64,000 nucleotides of DNA from Comamonas resistens (GTDB taxonomy: Bacteria > Pseudomonadota > Gammaproteobacteria > Burkholderiales > Burkholderiaceae_C). Position 1 is the stretch's first letter, and the number at the start of each line of letters is the position of its first letter. Both the position numbers and the translations under genes were made by a program. The DNA lies in the NCBI RefSeq assembly GCF_030064165.1, contig NZ_CP125947.1, positions 4,092,001-4,156,000 on the forward strand, in the 5' to 3' direction. The notes under the pieces were generated by a model. That model saw nothing but the letters and a program-made list of their open reading frames with translations. It made no database searches and was not told the DNA's origin. This document shows, piece after piece, positions 8,056 to 17,381 of the stretch.

Positions 8056-9275
8056 GCCCCCCGACCTTGAAAGCGGCGGGCACCTCCAGCCGAACCAAGA
8101 CCCTGGCCCTGGCCGCCATCGGTTTGGCGGTTCTGGCTGCCGCAGGATACGGCTGGTGGGCTTGGACAACGAAGCAGACCACCGTAGTCGATAAAGACGC
8201 GAGCGAAACTGTCGCCCAGCCGAACAATGGCGGCGTCCAGCTTAGCGCCGCTCAGCTTCGCGCGCAGGGTGTGGAAACCGCACTCGTCAAGGACGCTGCG
8301 GTGATCCCATTGGATGGCTTGCCCGCGCAGACCGTGGCGCCGCTCTCGGCCAGTGCGCAGGTCGTGGCGCCCTACGGTGGCGTAGTCACGCGCGTGATGG
8401 TCGATGAAGGCGCAGCCGTGCGCCAGGGGCAGGCTCTCGCACGCATTCAGAGCAAGGATGTTCTGGCTGCACAAGCCGATTTGGCACGTGCCCGTACTGA
8501 CGCGGCCGCGGCCGTCGCACAGGCCAGGCGTGATGCCGCACTGCTCGCCGAGGGCATCATTCCCGCTGCGCGCAATGAGCAGACCCAGGCGCGCGCAGCG
8601 GCTGCGCAAAGTACGTTGCAAGAGGCCAATGGCGCCCTTGCGCGGCTTCGACCCGTCAGCGGAGGGCCGGCGGGTGAGTACGAATTGCTGGCACCCCTTT
8701 CCGGGCGGGTGATGCGTCGTCACCTGATCCTCGGGCAGGCAGTCGCGCCGCTCGACATCGCCTTCGTGGTGGCTGAGCCTGGCCCGCTGGATGTCAGCGT
8801 CGCGGTACCGCTGCGCTTGCGATCGGATCTTCACCTGGGCTTGGAGGTGCGTCTTCCCGACAGCACGACCGCTCGCGTGACGGCTATTGGTGGCGACACT
8901 GACCTCAGTAGCCAGAGCCTGCGGGTACGTGCCCGCGTCGATGCAGATCAGGCCGGGGCAGGCAGCTATGCGGCCGGGCAGCAGATCAGTGTCGCGCTCT
9001 TGCTGCCAGCACCGCAGGGCACCTTGAGCGTGCCATCGTCAGCGCTGCTGCCGGCGGGCAGCGGACACGTGGTCTACGTTGCCGAGCCTGCATCGCAAGA
9101 TAAGCCAGGCGACCTGCGCGTCCGCGCCGTTCCAGTGCAACTGCTGGGACAAGACGAATCAGAGGCGTCAAGCGCCGTGCGTTCCGCCTCTCCTGATACC
9201 GCGCCGCTCGTGGCTGGCATGCAGGTCGTCGTACGCGGAACGGCACTGCTCAAATCCATGATTCCATTGCAATGA
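8052..9275 (+). CDS. RND efflux periplasmic adaptor subunit (CzcB/CusB-like)
   Basis: The 407-residue membrane-fusion protein has an N-terminal membrane anchor (residues 20-42) and a lipoyl-type half motif (VVAPYGGVVTRVMVDEGAAV). Next come an alpha-hairpin of Ala/Gln-rich heptads (about 135-200) and a beta-barrel ending in VVYVAEP. It would link the inner-membrane pump to the TolC-like channel encoded downstream. The start MSPPTLK is supported by the ATGA overlap with the small frame upstream. It lacks the long His-rich N-terminal extension of CzcB, so its metal cannot be inferred. The pump gene follows after 13 bp. Confidence 0.88.
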   Translation: MSPPTLKAAGTSSRTKTLALAAIGLAVLAAAGYGWWAWTTKQTTVVDKDASETVAQPNNGGVQLSAAQLRAQGVETALVKDAAVIPLDGLPAQTVAPLSASAQVVAPYGGVVTRVMVDEGAAVRQGQALARIQSKDVLAAQADLARARTDAAAAVAQARRDAALLAEGIIPAARNEQTQARAAAAQSTLQEANGALARLRPVSGGPAGEYELLAPLSGRVMRRHLILGQAVAPLDIAFVVAEPGPLDVSVAVPLRLRSDLHLGLEVRLPDSTTARVTAIGGDTDLSSQSLRVRARVDADQAGAGSYAAGQQISVALLLPAPQGTLSVPSSALLPAGSGHVVYVAEPASQDKPGDLRVRAVPVQLLGQDESEASSAVRSASPDTAPLVAGMQVVVRGTALLKSMIPLQ

Positions 9276-9288
9276 GGGGCGACCACGC

Positions 9289-12200
9289 ATGTTGTCCCGT
9301 TTGATTGAGTTTTCCCTGCGCCAACGTGCGCTGGTGCTGCTCGGCGTGCTGGCTTTGGCGGGCGCGGGCCTGGCGGCCTTCCTGCAGCTCCCGATCGACG
9401 CTTATCCGGATATTTCCCCGACGCAGGTCAAGCTGATCATCAAGGCCCCCGGCATGACGCCCGAGGAAGTGGAGTCGCGCGTGATCACGCCGCTGGAGAT
9501 GGAGTTGCTCGGCGTGCCCCAGGGCGTGATGCTGCGCTCCACGGCCAAGTACGCCATCGCCGACATCACGCTGGACTTTGCCGAAGGCAGCGACATCTAC
9601 TGGGCGCGCCAGCAGGTGGCCGAACGCTATGCCGGCGTTTCGGGCAGCTTGCCCGAAGGCGTCAGCGGCGGGCTGGCGCCGATTTCGACACCACTGTCGG
9701 ACGTGTTCATGTTCACTATCGAGGGCGGTAGCCTCACGCTGAGCGAGCGCCGCGCCCTGCTGGACTGGACGCTGCGCCCGGCCCTGCGCACGCTGCCCGG
9801 TGTTGCTGATGTCAACGTGCTGGGTGGTGAAGCCAAGAGCTTTGCCGTGGTGCCTGATCGGGCGAGGCTTTCCGCTGCGGGTCTCAGCTTCTCGGACGTG
9901 ATCACGGCGATCGGCCGCAACAACCGCAATGACGGCGCTGGCCGTATGGATGCGGGCGAAGACACGCTGATCGTGCGCGCCGAAGGCGCGATCCACACAT
10001 TGGACGATCTATCCCGTCTGATCCTGCGCGCCGGGGCCAATGGCACGGCCCCAGTTCGCCTGGGCGACGTGGCCCAGGCGCGCACCGAGGGCATGACTCG
10101 TTATGGCGCCGTCACCCGGGACGGAGCGGGCGAAGCGGTGGAAGGCATCGTGGTGGCGCTGCGCGGGGCCGATGCTTCGGCGCTGGTCAAAGCCATCCGC
10201 GCCCGGCTGGACGAGGTGGCTCCCAGCTTGCCGCCCGGCGTCAAGGTGGTGCCGTTTTATGACCGCAGTACGTTGATCGAGCGCGCTGTGGGCACGGTGG
10301 AAAGCGCTTTGCTGGAAGCGACCGTACTGGTCGTCATCCTGCTGCTTCTGTTCCTCGGCGAGCTTCGCGCCGCGCTGGTGGTGGCGGTGATGCTGCCCTT
10401 AGCGGCCCTGGGTACCTTTCTGCTGATGCGCCTTGTCGGTATGAGCGCCAACTTGATGAGCTTAGGGGGCCTTGCAATCGCCATTGGCATGCTGGTGGAC
10501 GCTGCGGTGGTGGTGGTGGAAAACGCCGTCAGTCGGCTCGACCCGCATGCGCCCGGTGCGCATCAGCCGCGCCTGCACCGCATATTTGCAGCAGCACGCG
10601 AGGTCGCTGCGCCTGTAGCCTCGGGCATCCTCATCATCTGTCTGACCTTCATGCCCCTGCTCACGCTACAAGGGCTGGAAGGCAAGCTGTTCGTGCCGGT
10701 GGCGCTGACCATCGTGTTCGCCCTGGGCGTCTCGCTGCTGCTGTCGCTCACGCTGGTGCCGGTGCTGGCCTCGCTGCTGCTTAAGGAGCACGCGCACACC
10801 GAGCCGTGGGTGATGCGCTGGACCACGCGCCTGTACCGACCGCTGCTGGAAACTGCGCTTCACCACCCGCTGCGCGCATCGGCGGTCGCCATCGGGGCCC
10901 TGGCATTGGGTGTGGTGGCCTACCTTGGCACGGGCAAGGCATTCATGCCGACGATGGACGAGGGAGACATCCTGCTGCAACTGCAAAAACCACCGTCCAT
11001 TGGGCTGCAGCGTTCGCTGGAGATTGACTTGGCGGTGCAGAAGGCCGTTGGTGCGGCGGTGCCCGAGGTGCGGCACAGCATCGCCCGGGTTGGCTCCGAC
11101 GAGCTGGGGCTCGACCCAATGGGCCTGAACGAAACCGACATGTTCATGCAGCTCGCACCGCGCAAGGATTGGCGTGCGGCCGACAAGGACGCGTTGAGTT
11201 CAGAGATACGCAAGGTGATGAACGCCTTCCCCGGCATGGAGTTCGGCTTTACCCAGCCCATCGAGATGCGCATCTCCGAAATGCTCACCGGTAGTCGGGG
11301 CGACGTGGCCGTCAAGCTGTTCGGTCCTGATCTGCAAACGCTGGGCGATCTGGCGCAACGCATGGCCGCTCGCATCGAAAAAGTACGCGGCGCACGCGAC
11401 GTGCTCACCCAGGCCAGCGACAGCGTGGAGTACCTGCAGATGAAGGTGGATGCACAGGCAGCGGGACGCGCGGGGTTGGCCGTGACGCAGGTGCAGGACG
11501 AGTTGCGCGCGCAGCTCGAAGGCGTACCGGCCGGGATGGTGATCGAGCCGGACAGGCGCACGCCCATCGTGGTGCGGGGTGATGCCCGCTTGCGCGGCTC
11601 CGTTGAGCGGTTCAAGGACTTGCAGCTCGCCCGCGGCGATCAGGGCGAAATTCCCTTGACCTCACTGGCGCGCATCGCCACTATTGATGGCCCCGTGCTG
11701 GTGCGGCGCGAGAACGGCTCACGCTTCGCGCTGATCCAGTCCAGCGTGAGCGGACGCGATCTGGTTGGCTTCGTGGATGAAGCGCGAGCCGCCGTGGCGC
11801 GCGATGTGCCGTTGCCGCCCGGCTACCGCGTCGAATGGGGCGGTCAGTTCGAGAACCAGCAGCGCGCGGCGGCCCGCCTTGGCATGGTGGTGCCGGTGGC
11901 CCTGGGGCTGATCTTCTTCGTGCTGTTCATGACCTTTGGCTCGGTGCGGCAGGCCGCGCTCATCCTGGGTAACGTTCCTTTTGCCATGGTCGGCGGCGTG
12001 GCGGCGCTTTGGTTGTCGGGGCAGTACCTGTCGGTGCCTGCGTCGGTGGGGTTCATCGCGCTGCTGGGCATCGCCGTGCTCAACGGGCTGGTGTTGGTTA
12101 CGCACTTTAATCACCTGCACGCACTGGGTTTGCCTATGGAACAGGTGGTGCGCGAAGGTTCGCTGCGCCGGCTGCGCCCGGTGCTGATGACTGCCTCCAT

Positions 12201-12384
12201 CACCGCCTTTGGCCTGGTGCCCCTGCTGCTGGCCAGTGGCCCCGGCTCTGAGATCCAGCGCCCACTCGCCATCGTGGTGATTGGCGGACTGGTCAGCTCC
12301 ACGGCGCTGACTCTGGTCCTGCTGCCGGTGCTGTACCGGCGATTCGGCCAGGCCATCTCCTCACAACAAGGAGTCCGCGCATGA
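9289..12384 (+). CDS. heavy-metal efflux (HME) RND pump, CzcA/CusA superfamily
   Basis: This 1031-residue inner-membrane pump has the HME start (FSLRQRALVLLGVLALAGAG), two large periplasmic loops and twelve helices. The TM4 motif near residues 392-413 reads GGLAIAIGMLVDAAVVVVEN. Known zinc and cobalt pumps (CzcA) have a DFG-x-x-x-DGAVV type motif here, and silver/copper pumps have GAMVDAAIVMIEN. This protein therefore belongs to neither clear class, and its substrate is open. It forms an operon with adaptor, PII-like and TolC-like genes, and overlaps the next gene by ATGA. Confidence 0.88.
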   Translation: MLSRLIEFSLRQRALVLLGVLALAGAGLAAFLQLPIDAYPDISPTQVKLIIKAPGMTPEEVESRVITPLEMELLGVPQGVMLRSTAKYAIADITLDFAEGSDIYWARQQVAERYAGVSGSLPEGVSGGLAPISTPLSDVFMFTIEGGSLTLSERRALLDWTLRPALRTLPGVADVNVLGGEAKSFAVVPDRARLSAAGLSFSDVITAIGRNNRNDGAGRMDAGEDTLIVRAEGAIHTLDDLSRLILRAGANGTAPVRLGDVAQARTEGMTRYGAVTRDGAGEAVEGIVVALRGADASALVKAIRARLDEVAPSLPPGVKVVPFYDRSTLIERAVGTVESALLEATVLVVILLLLFLGELRAALVVAVMLPLAALGTFLLMRLVGMSANLMSLGGLAIAIGMLVDAAVVVVENAVSRLDPHAPGAHQPRLHRIFAAAREVAAPVASGILIICLTFMPLLTLQGLEGKLFVPVALTIVFALGVSLLLSLTLVPVLASLLLKEHAHTEPWVMRWTTRLYRPLLETALHHPLRASAVAIGALALGVVAYLGTGKAFMPTMDEGDILLQLQKPPSIGLQRSLEIDLAVQKAVGAAVPEVRHSIARVGSDELGLDPMGLNETDMFMQLAPRKDWRAADKDALSSEIRKVMNAFPGMEFGFTQPIEMRISEMLTGSRGDVAVKLFGPDLQTLGDLAQRMAARIEKVRGARDVLTQASDSVEYLQMKVDAQAAGRAGLAVTQVQDELRAQLEGVPAGMVIEPDRRTPIVVRGDARLRGSVERFKDLQLARGDQGEIPLTSLARIATIDGPVLVRRENGSRFALIQSSVSGRDLVGFVDEARAAVARDVPLPPGYRVEWGGQFENQQRAAARLGMVVPVALGLIFFVLFMTFGSVRQAALILGNVPFAMVGGVAALWLSGQYLSVPASVGFIALLGIAVLNGLVLVTHFNHLHALGLPMEQVVREGSLRRLRPVLMTASITAFGLVPLLLASGPGSEIQRPLAIVVIGGLVSSTALTLVLLPVLYRRFGQAISSQQGVRA

Positions 12385-12701
12385 ATGGATTGAAAGAAGC
12401 CCAACTGGTGCGCCTGAATCTGGTGTTTCCACCCGCGCTCGAAGACGCCGTCACCGAGGCCCTGATGGCCGACCCGACACTGCCAGGGTTCACCCTGTTG
12501 CACGCCGAAGGGCATACCGGCGACTTCGCGCGCGCGTCCATTCGCGAGAAGGTTCGCGGCCGTGTGGATCGGCGCGTCATCTGGGTGTTGATCGAATCCG
12601 AACGGCTGGAACAGGTTCTGGCGCATCTGGGCCAGCGCATCGCATCGAGCGACGTGCGCTGGTGGGTGGAGCCGGTGTTGGCAAGTGGAAGACTGGTATG
12701 A
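12381..12701 (+). CDS. DUF3240 PII-like protein of RND operon
   Basis: A 106-residue soluble protein with the beta-alpha-beta pattern of the DUF3240 family. It starts with VRLNLVFPPALEDAVTEALM, has TLLHAEGHTGDF in the T-loop position and ends RWWVEPVLASGRL. DUF3240 proteins are ferredoxin-fold, PII-like and found beside CzcA-type pumps, where they may sense or modulate the pump. It overlaps the pump gene and the TolC-like gene by 4 bp each, so all are translated together. Confidence 0.8.
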   Translation: MNGLKEAQLVRLNLVFPPALEDAVTEALMADPTLPGFTLLHAEGHTGDFARASIREKVRGRVDRRVIWVLIESERLEQVLAHLGQRIASSDVRWWVEPVLASGRLV

Positions 12702-13996
12702 CGAATAAAAACAAAGGATGCAGCCTGGTACTACCGACTGGTGCCGTCATGGTCGCCATCGCGGCTTTGACATTCCATCCCGCGCAAGCGCGCGCCGAAG
12801 ATCTCTCCTGGCTGCCTCCGCAGGCGCAAGTCGAAGCGGCGATGAAAACCCAGCCGGTCGTGAATGCCGCAGCCGCTCGATTGGACGCGGCTGCTGCCAC
12901 GCAAAGCGCCCTTGAAGCCGGAAGCCACGAATTTGAACTCAGTAGCGGCCTACAACGCCGCAACGTGACCAACGAAGCGCGCCGCTACAACGAATGGGAA
13001 ATCCAGCTCAGCCGTGCCGTTCGCTTGCCGAACAAGGCGCGTCTGGATCGGGACATCGGCAGCCGCACCCGCAGGGTGGCCGATATGCGCCTTGAAGATG
13101 CCGAGCACCAAATGGCAAGGCGACTGTTGGAAGTCTGGGCCGGATGGCTGCGCAGTTTCATCGTGGCTGACGAGATGCAAGCGCAGGAAAAGTTGCTTAT
13201 TCGTGAGCAGGAAGCAATGGCCCGGCGCGTGGCCCTGGGCGATGCCGCGCGGCGGGACAGCGACGTTCTGCAAGCCGAGCGCGCAATGCTTGCAGCCCAG
13301 GTCAGCGCTGCGCGCGATGCCTCACGGGCAGCACGGCAAACGCTGACGATCGAGTTCCCCGGCATTGAGATTCCCGCCCAGCCATCCATGCTGCCAGATC
13401 CCGACCCCTTACCAGGCGGCTCACAGGACTGGCTGGCGCGTATCGTGCGGCAGAGCGTCGAAATCGGCGTTGCAGATGGAGAGGCGGCCCGTCTTGCCAA
13501 GGTGGCTGAGCGCGCCCGCGCCAACCGCACGCCCGACCCGACCGTCGGGGTACGCATGATGTCTGAACGCGGCGGCTCGGAACGTGTCATTGGCGTCGTC
13601 TTAACAGTGCCATTTGGCACAGACTATCGCAGTGCAATGGCCGCAACGGAAAGCGCCAACGCGGCGGCCGCAGAGGCGGAGGCGCTCGGCGTGCGGCGCG
13701 CGGTCGAGCAAGGTGCGTGGGTCGCCGTGCAGGCTGCTGACAGTAAGCGCACGCAGTGGCAGTCATTCGCGCAGGCGCTGGCCGCGCAGACCACGGCCAG
13801 CAACCGCACGCGGCGGGCTTGGGAATTGGGAGAGGCCCCCTTGGCCGAATACCTTTTGACGCTGCGCAACCTGCGCCAGACACGACTCGCCGAGGCACAG
13901 GTTCGCGTCGATGCGTTGCAAGCATCAGCACTGGTGCGTATCGACGCGCATGCGCTGTGGCATTCGAAGGAGGCACATGTCGATGCCCCCCAATGA
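12698..13996 (+). CDS. TolC-family outer-membrane efflux protein (CzcC-like)
   Basis: The 432-residue protein has a signal peptide (residues 1-31, ending HPAQARA) and the two long helical repeats of TolC proteins, rich in Ala/Arg/Glu heptads. RAVRLPNKARLDRDIG is a typical CzcC-like segment. It would form the outer-membrane duct of the pump. The start at 12698 overlaps the DUF3240 stop by ATGA. It is the last complete gene of the efflux operon; a 50-codon frame beginning at 13977 overlaps its end and is not recognisable. Confidence 0.85.
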   Translation: MTNKNKGCSLVLPTGAVMVAIAALTFHPAQARAEDLSWLPPQAQVEAAMKTQPVVNAAAARLDAAAATQSALEAGSHEFELSSGLQRRNVTNEARRYNEWEIQLSRAVRLPNKARLDRDIGSRTRRVADMRLEDAEHQMARRLLEVWAGWLRSFIVADEMQAQEKLLIREQEAMARRVALGDAARRDSDVLQAERAMLAAQVSAARDASRAARQTLTIEFPGIEIPAQPSMLPDPDPLPGGSQDWLARIVRQSVEIGVADGEAARLAKVAERARANRTPDPTVGVRMMSERGGSERVIGVVLTVPFGTDYRSAMAATESANAAAAEAEALGVRRAVEQGAWVAVQAADSKRTQWQSFAQALAAQTTASNRTRRAWELGEAPLAEYLLTLRNLRQTRLAEAQVRVDALQASALVRIDAHALWHSKEAHVDAPQ

Positions 13997-14079
13997 ATTC
14001 CCACTACTGGGCAACGCCCCACAATCCAACGCACCACTCACACCTCGATTCTTAATCACTCATTTAGCTCTACCCGTGG

Positions 14080-14649
14080 GTGCGGCGCAGAGAAAACCCC
14101 CTGAATCTCAGGACACAGTTCATCGCTAATCTTCGAGATAGGCATAGGACTGTACGTATGACTACCGAAGTTGCCGACTATGTGAACCAAGAGCGTGCCG
14201 ATTTGGCGTTTCACTTCGACCGGGGCCCGCTGCGCGACTGCTTCGACCAGCGCCACATCGGCGTGCTCACCCAGGCGGTCTTCGTCGCCAGTGCTCATTC
14301 CTTGTTGCAGAAGCAAGCGGTCAGGCGAACCGATCTGGCACGTTACCGGCAGTTGGTCATGCACGCCGAGGATGTTGAAGAGAGCATCTACAGTCCCAGG
14401 GTCTGGCGCTCAGATAGCTTCTACACCCTTGCCGAGATGGTCGCCGATGATCTGGGTTGGGCCATCCTGCCGGTCAACATCGCCAACGATGACCGCCATG
14501 CCAAGTCACTGCGTCAAGTCTCATGTCCGTCGCTGGCGCTGCCGTTACTGTCCGTACGCATGCTGTGGTGCCAGGGAAAAACACTGGGTACGGTTGCACA
14601 TTGGGTGGAGAAGCGGTTCATGAAGCTGCTGCAGGAGTCTTGTCGATGA
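14080..14649 (+). pseudogene. LysR-family regulator remnant, effector domain only
   Basis: The translation from about residue 20 matches a LysR substrate-binding domain: NQERADLAFHFDRGPLRDC, then a VFVASAHSLL segment, a DSFYTLAEMVADDLGWAILP segment and a C-terminal helix. The N-terminal helix-turn-helix and the first part of the effector domain are missing. Upstream (13.99-14.08 kb) there is no frame that could supply them. It lies between two operons that converge here, which suggests a scar of cargo insertion. Confidence 0.65.
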
Positions 14650-14689
14650 GCCCTATGGACTTGAGCGTCAGTCAACGCCCCTTGGTACG

Positions 14690-15637
14690 TCAATGCAAAG
14701 GCTTGCTATCTTCTTGCAATGCGCCGAGCAAGGTGGCCGCATTGGTCTCCATCATGTCAATATAAGTAGGCGCTAACCCGCGGGGAAGGGCCAGTGCATC
14801 AGAATAAAGCTTGCCGCCAATCACGGCGCCAGTTTCTCGCGCCAGTTGCTCCAGTAGCCGAGAATCGGAAATATTCTCAATGAAAATCGAGTTGATGCGT
14901 TCCCTGCGGATTTGCTCCACCAAGCGGGCGATGTCGCGTGCCGAAGGCTCGGATTCGGTGGACAGACCCCGAACCGGCACGAAGCGCAGCCCATAGGCCT
15001 CCGTGAAGTAACCAAAGGCGTCATGGGTGGAGATTACCTTCCGACGCTCAGCAGGCAACGCCGCAAACCGCGTGCGAAGGCTGGCATCAAGTGCGTTGAG
15101 ACGAGCAACATACTCCGCCGCCCTCGCGCGATAGTAAGCCCCATTCGACGGATCCGCCTGCGCCAGGCCTTGCTCGATGTTCTTCACATAGACCACAACG
15201 TTCCTGACATCTTGCCAGGCGTGCGGGTCCTGGGCCCGAGCATGCGAGTGCCCATGGTGATCTTTCGCGCCATGCCCTGGCTCTGCAAGCGCGAGCGGCC
15301 GAATACCTCGCGAGGCCACGATCTCCTGCCCCTTGAAGCCAGAGGCGTTCTTCAGACGAGGGAGCCAGCCCTCGAAACCTAGACCGTTGGACACCAGCAC
15401 CCGTGCCTGTTGCAATTGCCGGGCTTGCTGCGGCGTGGGCTCAAAAACATGAGCATCGCCATCCGGCCCGACCAACTCAGTGACACTCACCAACTCCCCG
15501 CCAACCTCGCGTACAAGGTCTCCCAGGATGGAAAAGCTGGCCACCACCGGCAGCGGTGGCGCAGCGGCCCAGACGGGCAATGAGCAGCTCAGTGCTGCGC
15601 CCAGCAAGGCGCGGCGATTGAAGGGGAAGAATGTCAT
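14690..15637 (-). CDS. znuA: zinc ABC transporter substrate-binding protein
   Basis: A 315-residue cluster A-I solute-binding protein with a signal peptide (residues 1-25, ending VWAAAPP). The metal histidines are in place: DAHVFEP, DPHAW and STHDAFGYF, with a C-terminal acidic ligand in a segment like IGGKLYSDAL. A His-rich loop (KDHHGHSHARAQ, about 125-140) precedes the second ligand, a hallmark of zinc-binding ZnuA. It would bind Zn2+ in the periplasm and feed ZnuBC. It is the last gene of the leftward operon and overlaps znuB by 4 bp. Confidence 0.93.
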   Translation of the reverse strand: MTFFPFNRRALLGAALSCSLPVWAAAPPLPVVASFSILGDLVREVGGELVSVTELVGPDGDAHVFEPTPQQARQLQQARVLVSNGLGFEGWLPRLKNASGFKGQEIVASRGIRPLALAEPGHGAKDHHGHSHARAQDPHAWQDVRNVVVYVKNIEQGLAQADPSNGAYYRARAAEYVARLNALDASLRTRFAALPAERRKVISTHDAFGYFTEAYGLRFVPVRGLSTESEPSARDIARLVEQIRRERINSIFIENISDSRLLEQLARETGAVIGGKLYSDALALPRGLAPTYIDMMETNAATLLGALQEDSKPLH

Positions 15638-16524
15638 GGTGAGACTCCTGTTTTGAGACGAACAATATGCTCCGCGGCCTGCCGGCGGTGCGCGAGCACG
15701 CTGCCAAGCGGGCCAACGGACAGCGACAGCGCATACAGGCTCCCCAAACTCAGCGTGATGGCGGCCGATGCAGCGATGCCCACGTGAAACGACACCAGCA
15801 ATCCGATGACGCTGCCCAGCACGGCCACTACGACCGCCATGGCCATCTGCGGACCCACACCGCGTACCCAGAAGCGCGCTGCCGCCGCGGGTAGCACGAC
15901 GAAGGCCACGGACATCAAGGTTCCCAACGAATGAAACCCTCCCACCAAGTTCAGCACCAGCAGCGCCATGAAGACGGCATGGGCCAGTTCACCCTGGCGC
16001 CCTTGCAGGCGTAAGAAACCAGGATCGAAGCACTCCACGATCAGGGGGCGGTAGATCAATGCCAACGCCAGCAGGGAAACCGTGGCGATGGAAGCGGTCA
16101 GGAGCAAGGTGGGATCGTCGAGTGCCAGCACCGAGCCGAACAGCACATGCAGCAGATCGACGTTGGAGCCGCGCAGCGAGATCAGCAACACGCCCAGTGC
16201 CAGAGAGATCAGGTAGAAGCCGGCGAAGCTCGCATCTTCGCGCAGCGCCGTATGCCGGGTGACCACGCCTGACAGCAACGCCACCAGCAGGCCAGCCAGC
16301 AGGCCGCCGATGGACATGGCGGGCAGGGACAGTCCGAAGATCAGATAGCCCAGCGCAGCGCCCGGCAGGATGGCATGCGACATCGCGTCGCCGACCAAGC
16401 TCATGCGCCGCAAAAGCAAGATCGTCCCCAGCGGGGCGGCACCGGCACTCAGGGCCAGGCATCCCGCCAGCGCACGCCGCATGAATCCGTATTCGGCGAA
16501 TGGGGACCAAATCTCGCCGATCAT
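15634..16524 (-). CDS. znuB: zinc ABC transporter permease
   Basis: This 296-residue ABC-3 family membrane protein has about eight helices. MSLVGDAMSHAILPGAALGY is the family's typical early loop, followed by a GSVLALDDPTLL segment and a late VVLPAAAARFW segment. It forms the membrane channel for zinc import with ZnuC. It overlaps znuA and znuC by 4 bp on each side, so the three are expressed together. Confidence 0.92.
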   Translation of the reverse strand: MIGEIWSPFAEYGFMRRALAGCLALSAGAAPLGTILLLRRMSLVGDAMSHAILPGAALGYLIFGLSLPAMSIGGLLAGLLVALLSGVVTRHTALREDASFAGFYLISLALGVLLISLRGSNVDLLHVLFGSVLALDDPTLLLTASIATVSLLALALIYRPLIVECFDPGFLRLQGRQGELAHAVFMALLVLNLVGGFHSLGTLMSVAFVVLPAAAARFWVRGVGPQMAMAVVVAVLGSVIGLLVSFHVGIAASAAITLSLGSLYALSLSVGPLGSVLAHRRQAAEHIVRLKTGVSP

Positions 16525-17240
16525 GCACGCGCTCCCACCAATTCCTGTGCATCCAATGCGCTCCGGGTGTCGCCCCAGGCCAGTACCCGCTCGGCCAAAA
16601 CCAGGGTTTGCGGAAAATGCGTCCGCACCAACTGGCGGTCGTGCAGCACTGCAATCACCGTCCTACCCTGCGCATGCCATGCGTGGATGAGCTGCAGCAA
16701 TGTGAGGACCGTGGGCTCATCGACGCCAGAGAATGGTTCGTCGAGCAGTATCACCGACGGGTCCTGAGCCAGCAGGCGTGCAAAGCGCATGCGCTGAAAC
16801 TGTCCTCCGGACAATTCGCCGATCCAGTGCGAGGCCTGGTCTTGCAGCCCCACGGCAACAATCGCTTCGTCAACCCGGCGGGCGAGCGTTCGTCCCACAG
16901 CGCGCAGGCCGCCAATGCGGGCCCACAGCCCTACGGCCACAAAATCTTCGACACGAACCGGAAATTGAGGCTCTATTTCGCTGGCCTGGGCCAGATAACC
17001 GAGTGCTGACCGCGGATGCCTGGATTCGACCGTTCCCCGCAAGGGCCGCAGCAGCCCAAGCAATCCTTTGAGCAAGGTGGATTTGCCCGCGCCATTGGGA
17101 CCGACAATGGCCGTCATGGTGCCCTCAGTGAATTTCCCGTGGACATCGCGCACGATGACCGTCTCGCCGTACCCAAGGCTGACGTGGTTCAGTACGAGGT
17201 CGGCAGGCTGAGCCTGAAGTGTTGGTGTGAGCGCCGTCAT
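16521..17240 (-). CDS. znuC: zinc ABC transporter ATP-binding protein
   Basis: A 239-residue ABC ATPase: Walker A GPNGAGKSTLLKGLLG, signature LSGGQFQRMRFAR, Walker B VILLDEPFSGVD and switch histidine VLHDRQL. It powers zinc import through ZnuB. The start MTALTPTLQ at 17240 is chosen because it overlaps the small upstream gene by ATGA; a longer frame exists upstream but falls inside that gene. Confidence 0.92.
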   Translation of the reverse strand: MTALTPTLQAQPADLVLNHVSLGYGETVIVRDVHGKFTEGTMTAIVGPNGAGKSTLLKGLLGLLRPLRGTVESRHPRSALGYLAQASEIEPQFPVRVEDFVAVGLWARIGGLRAVGRTLARRVDEAIVAVGLQDQASHWIGELSGGQFQRMRFARLLAQDPSVILLDEPFSGVDEPTVLTLLQLIHAWHAQGRTVIAVLHDRQLVRTHFPQTLVLAERVLAWGDTRSALDAQELVGARA

Positions 17241-17377
17241 GCGTTCCCCACGGCCCAGATCACAACCAGCCACAGCATCGCTGCCGCAATCGCGGCCAGC
17301 AGAAAGCGTGTGAAGGCCGAGGTTTGCAGGAGGCTGGCGCGCCATTGGGCTGCATGCCCGCTTTCTGTGCTGCGCAT
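17237..17377 (-). CDS. 46-residue single-helix membrane protein
   Basis: A small gene between DUF2149 and znuC, starting 4 bp after the DUF2149 stop and overlapping znuC by ATGA. The product has a polar N-terminus and one hydrophobic helix (about residues 25-44) with the end WLVVIWAVGNA. Position and overlap argue that it is translated. It may be a small subunit of the ExbB/DUF2149 complex, but it is not recognised. Confidence 0.6.
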   Translation of the reverse strand: MRSTESGHAAQWRASLLQTSAFTRFLLAAIAAAMLWLVVIWAVGNA

Positions 17378-17381
17378 GTGT

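Noticed and set aside
13977..14129. 50-codon frame overlapping the TolC-like stop
   Set aside because: No domain, no clear ribosome site and it ends in the LysR remnant; treated as part of the scar.
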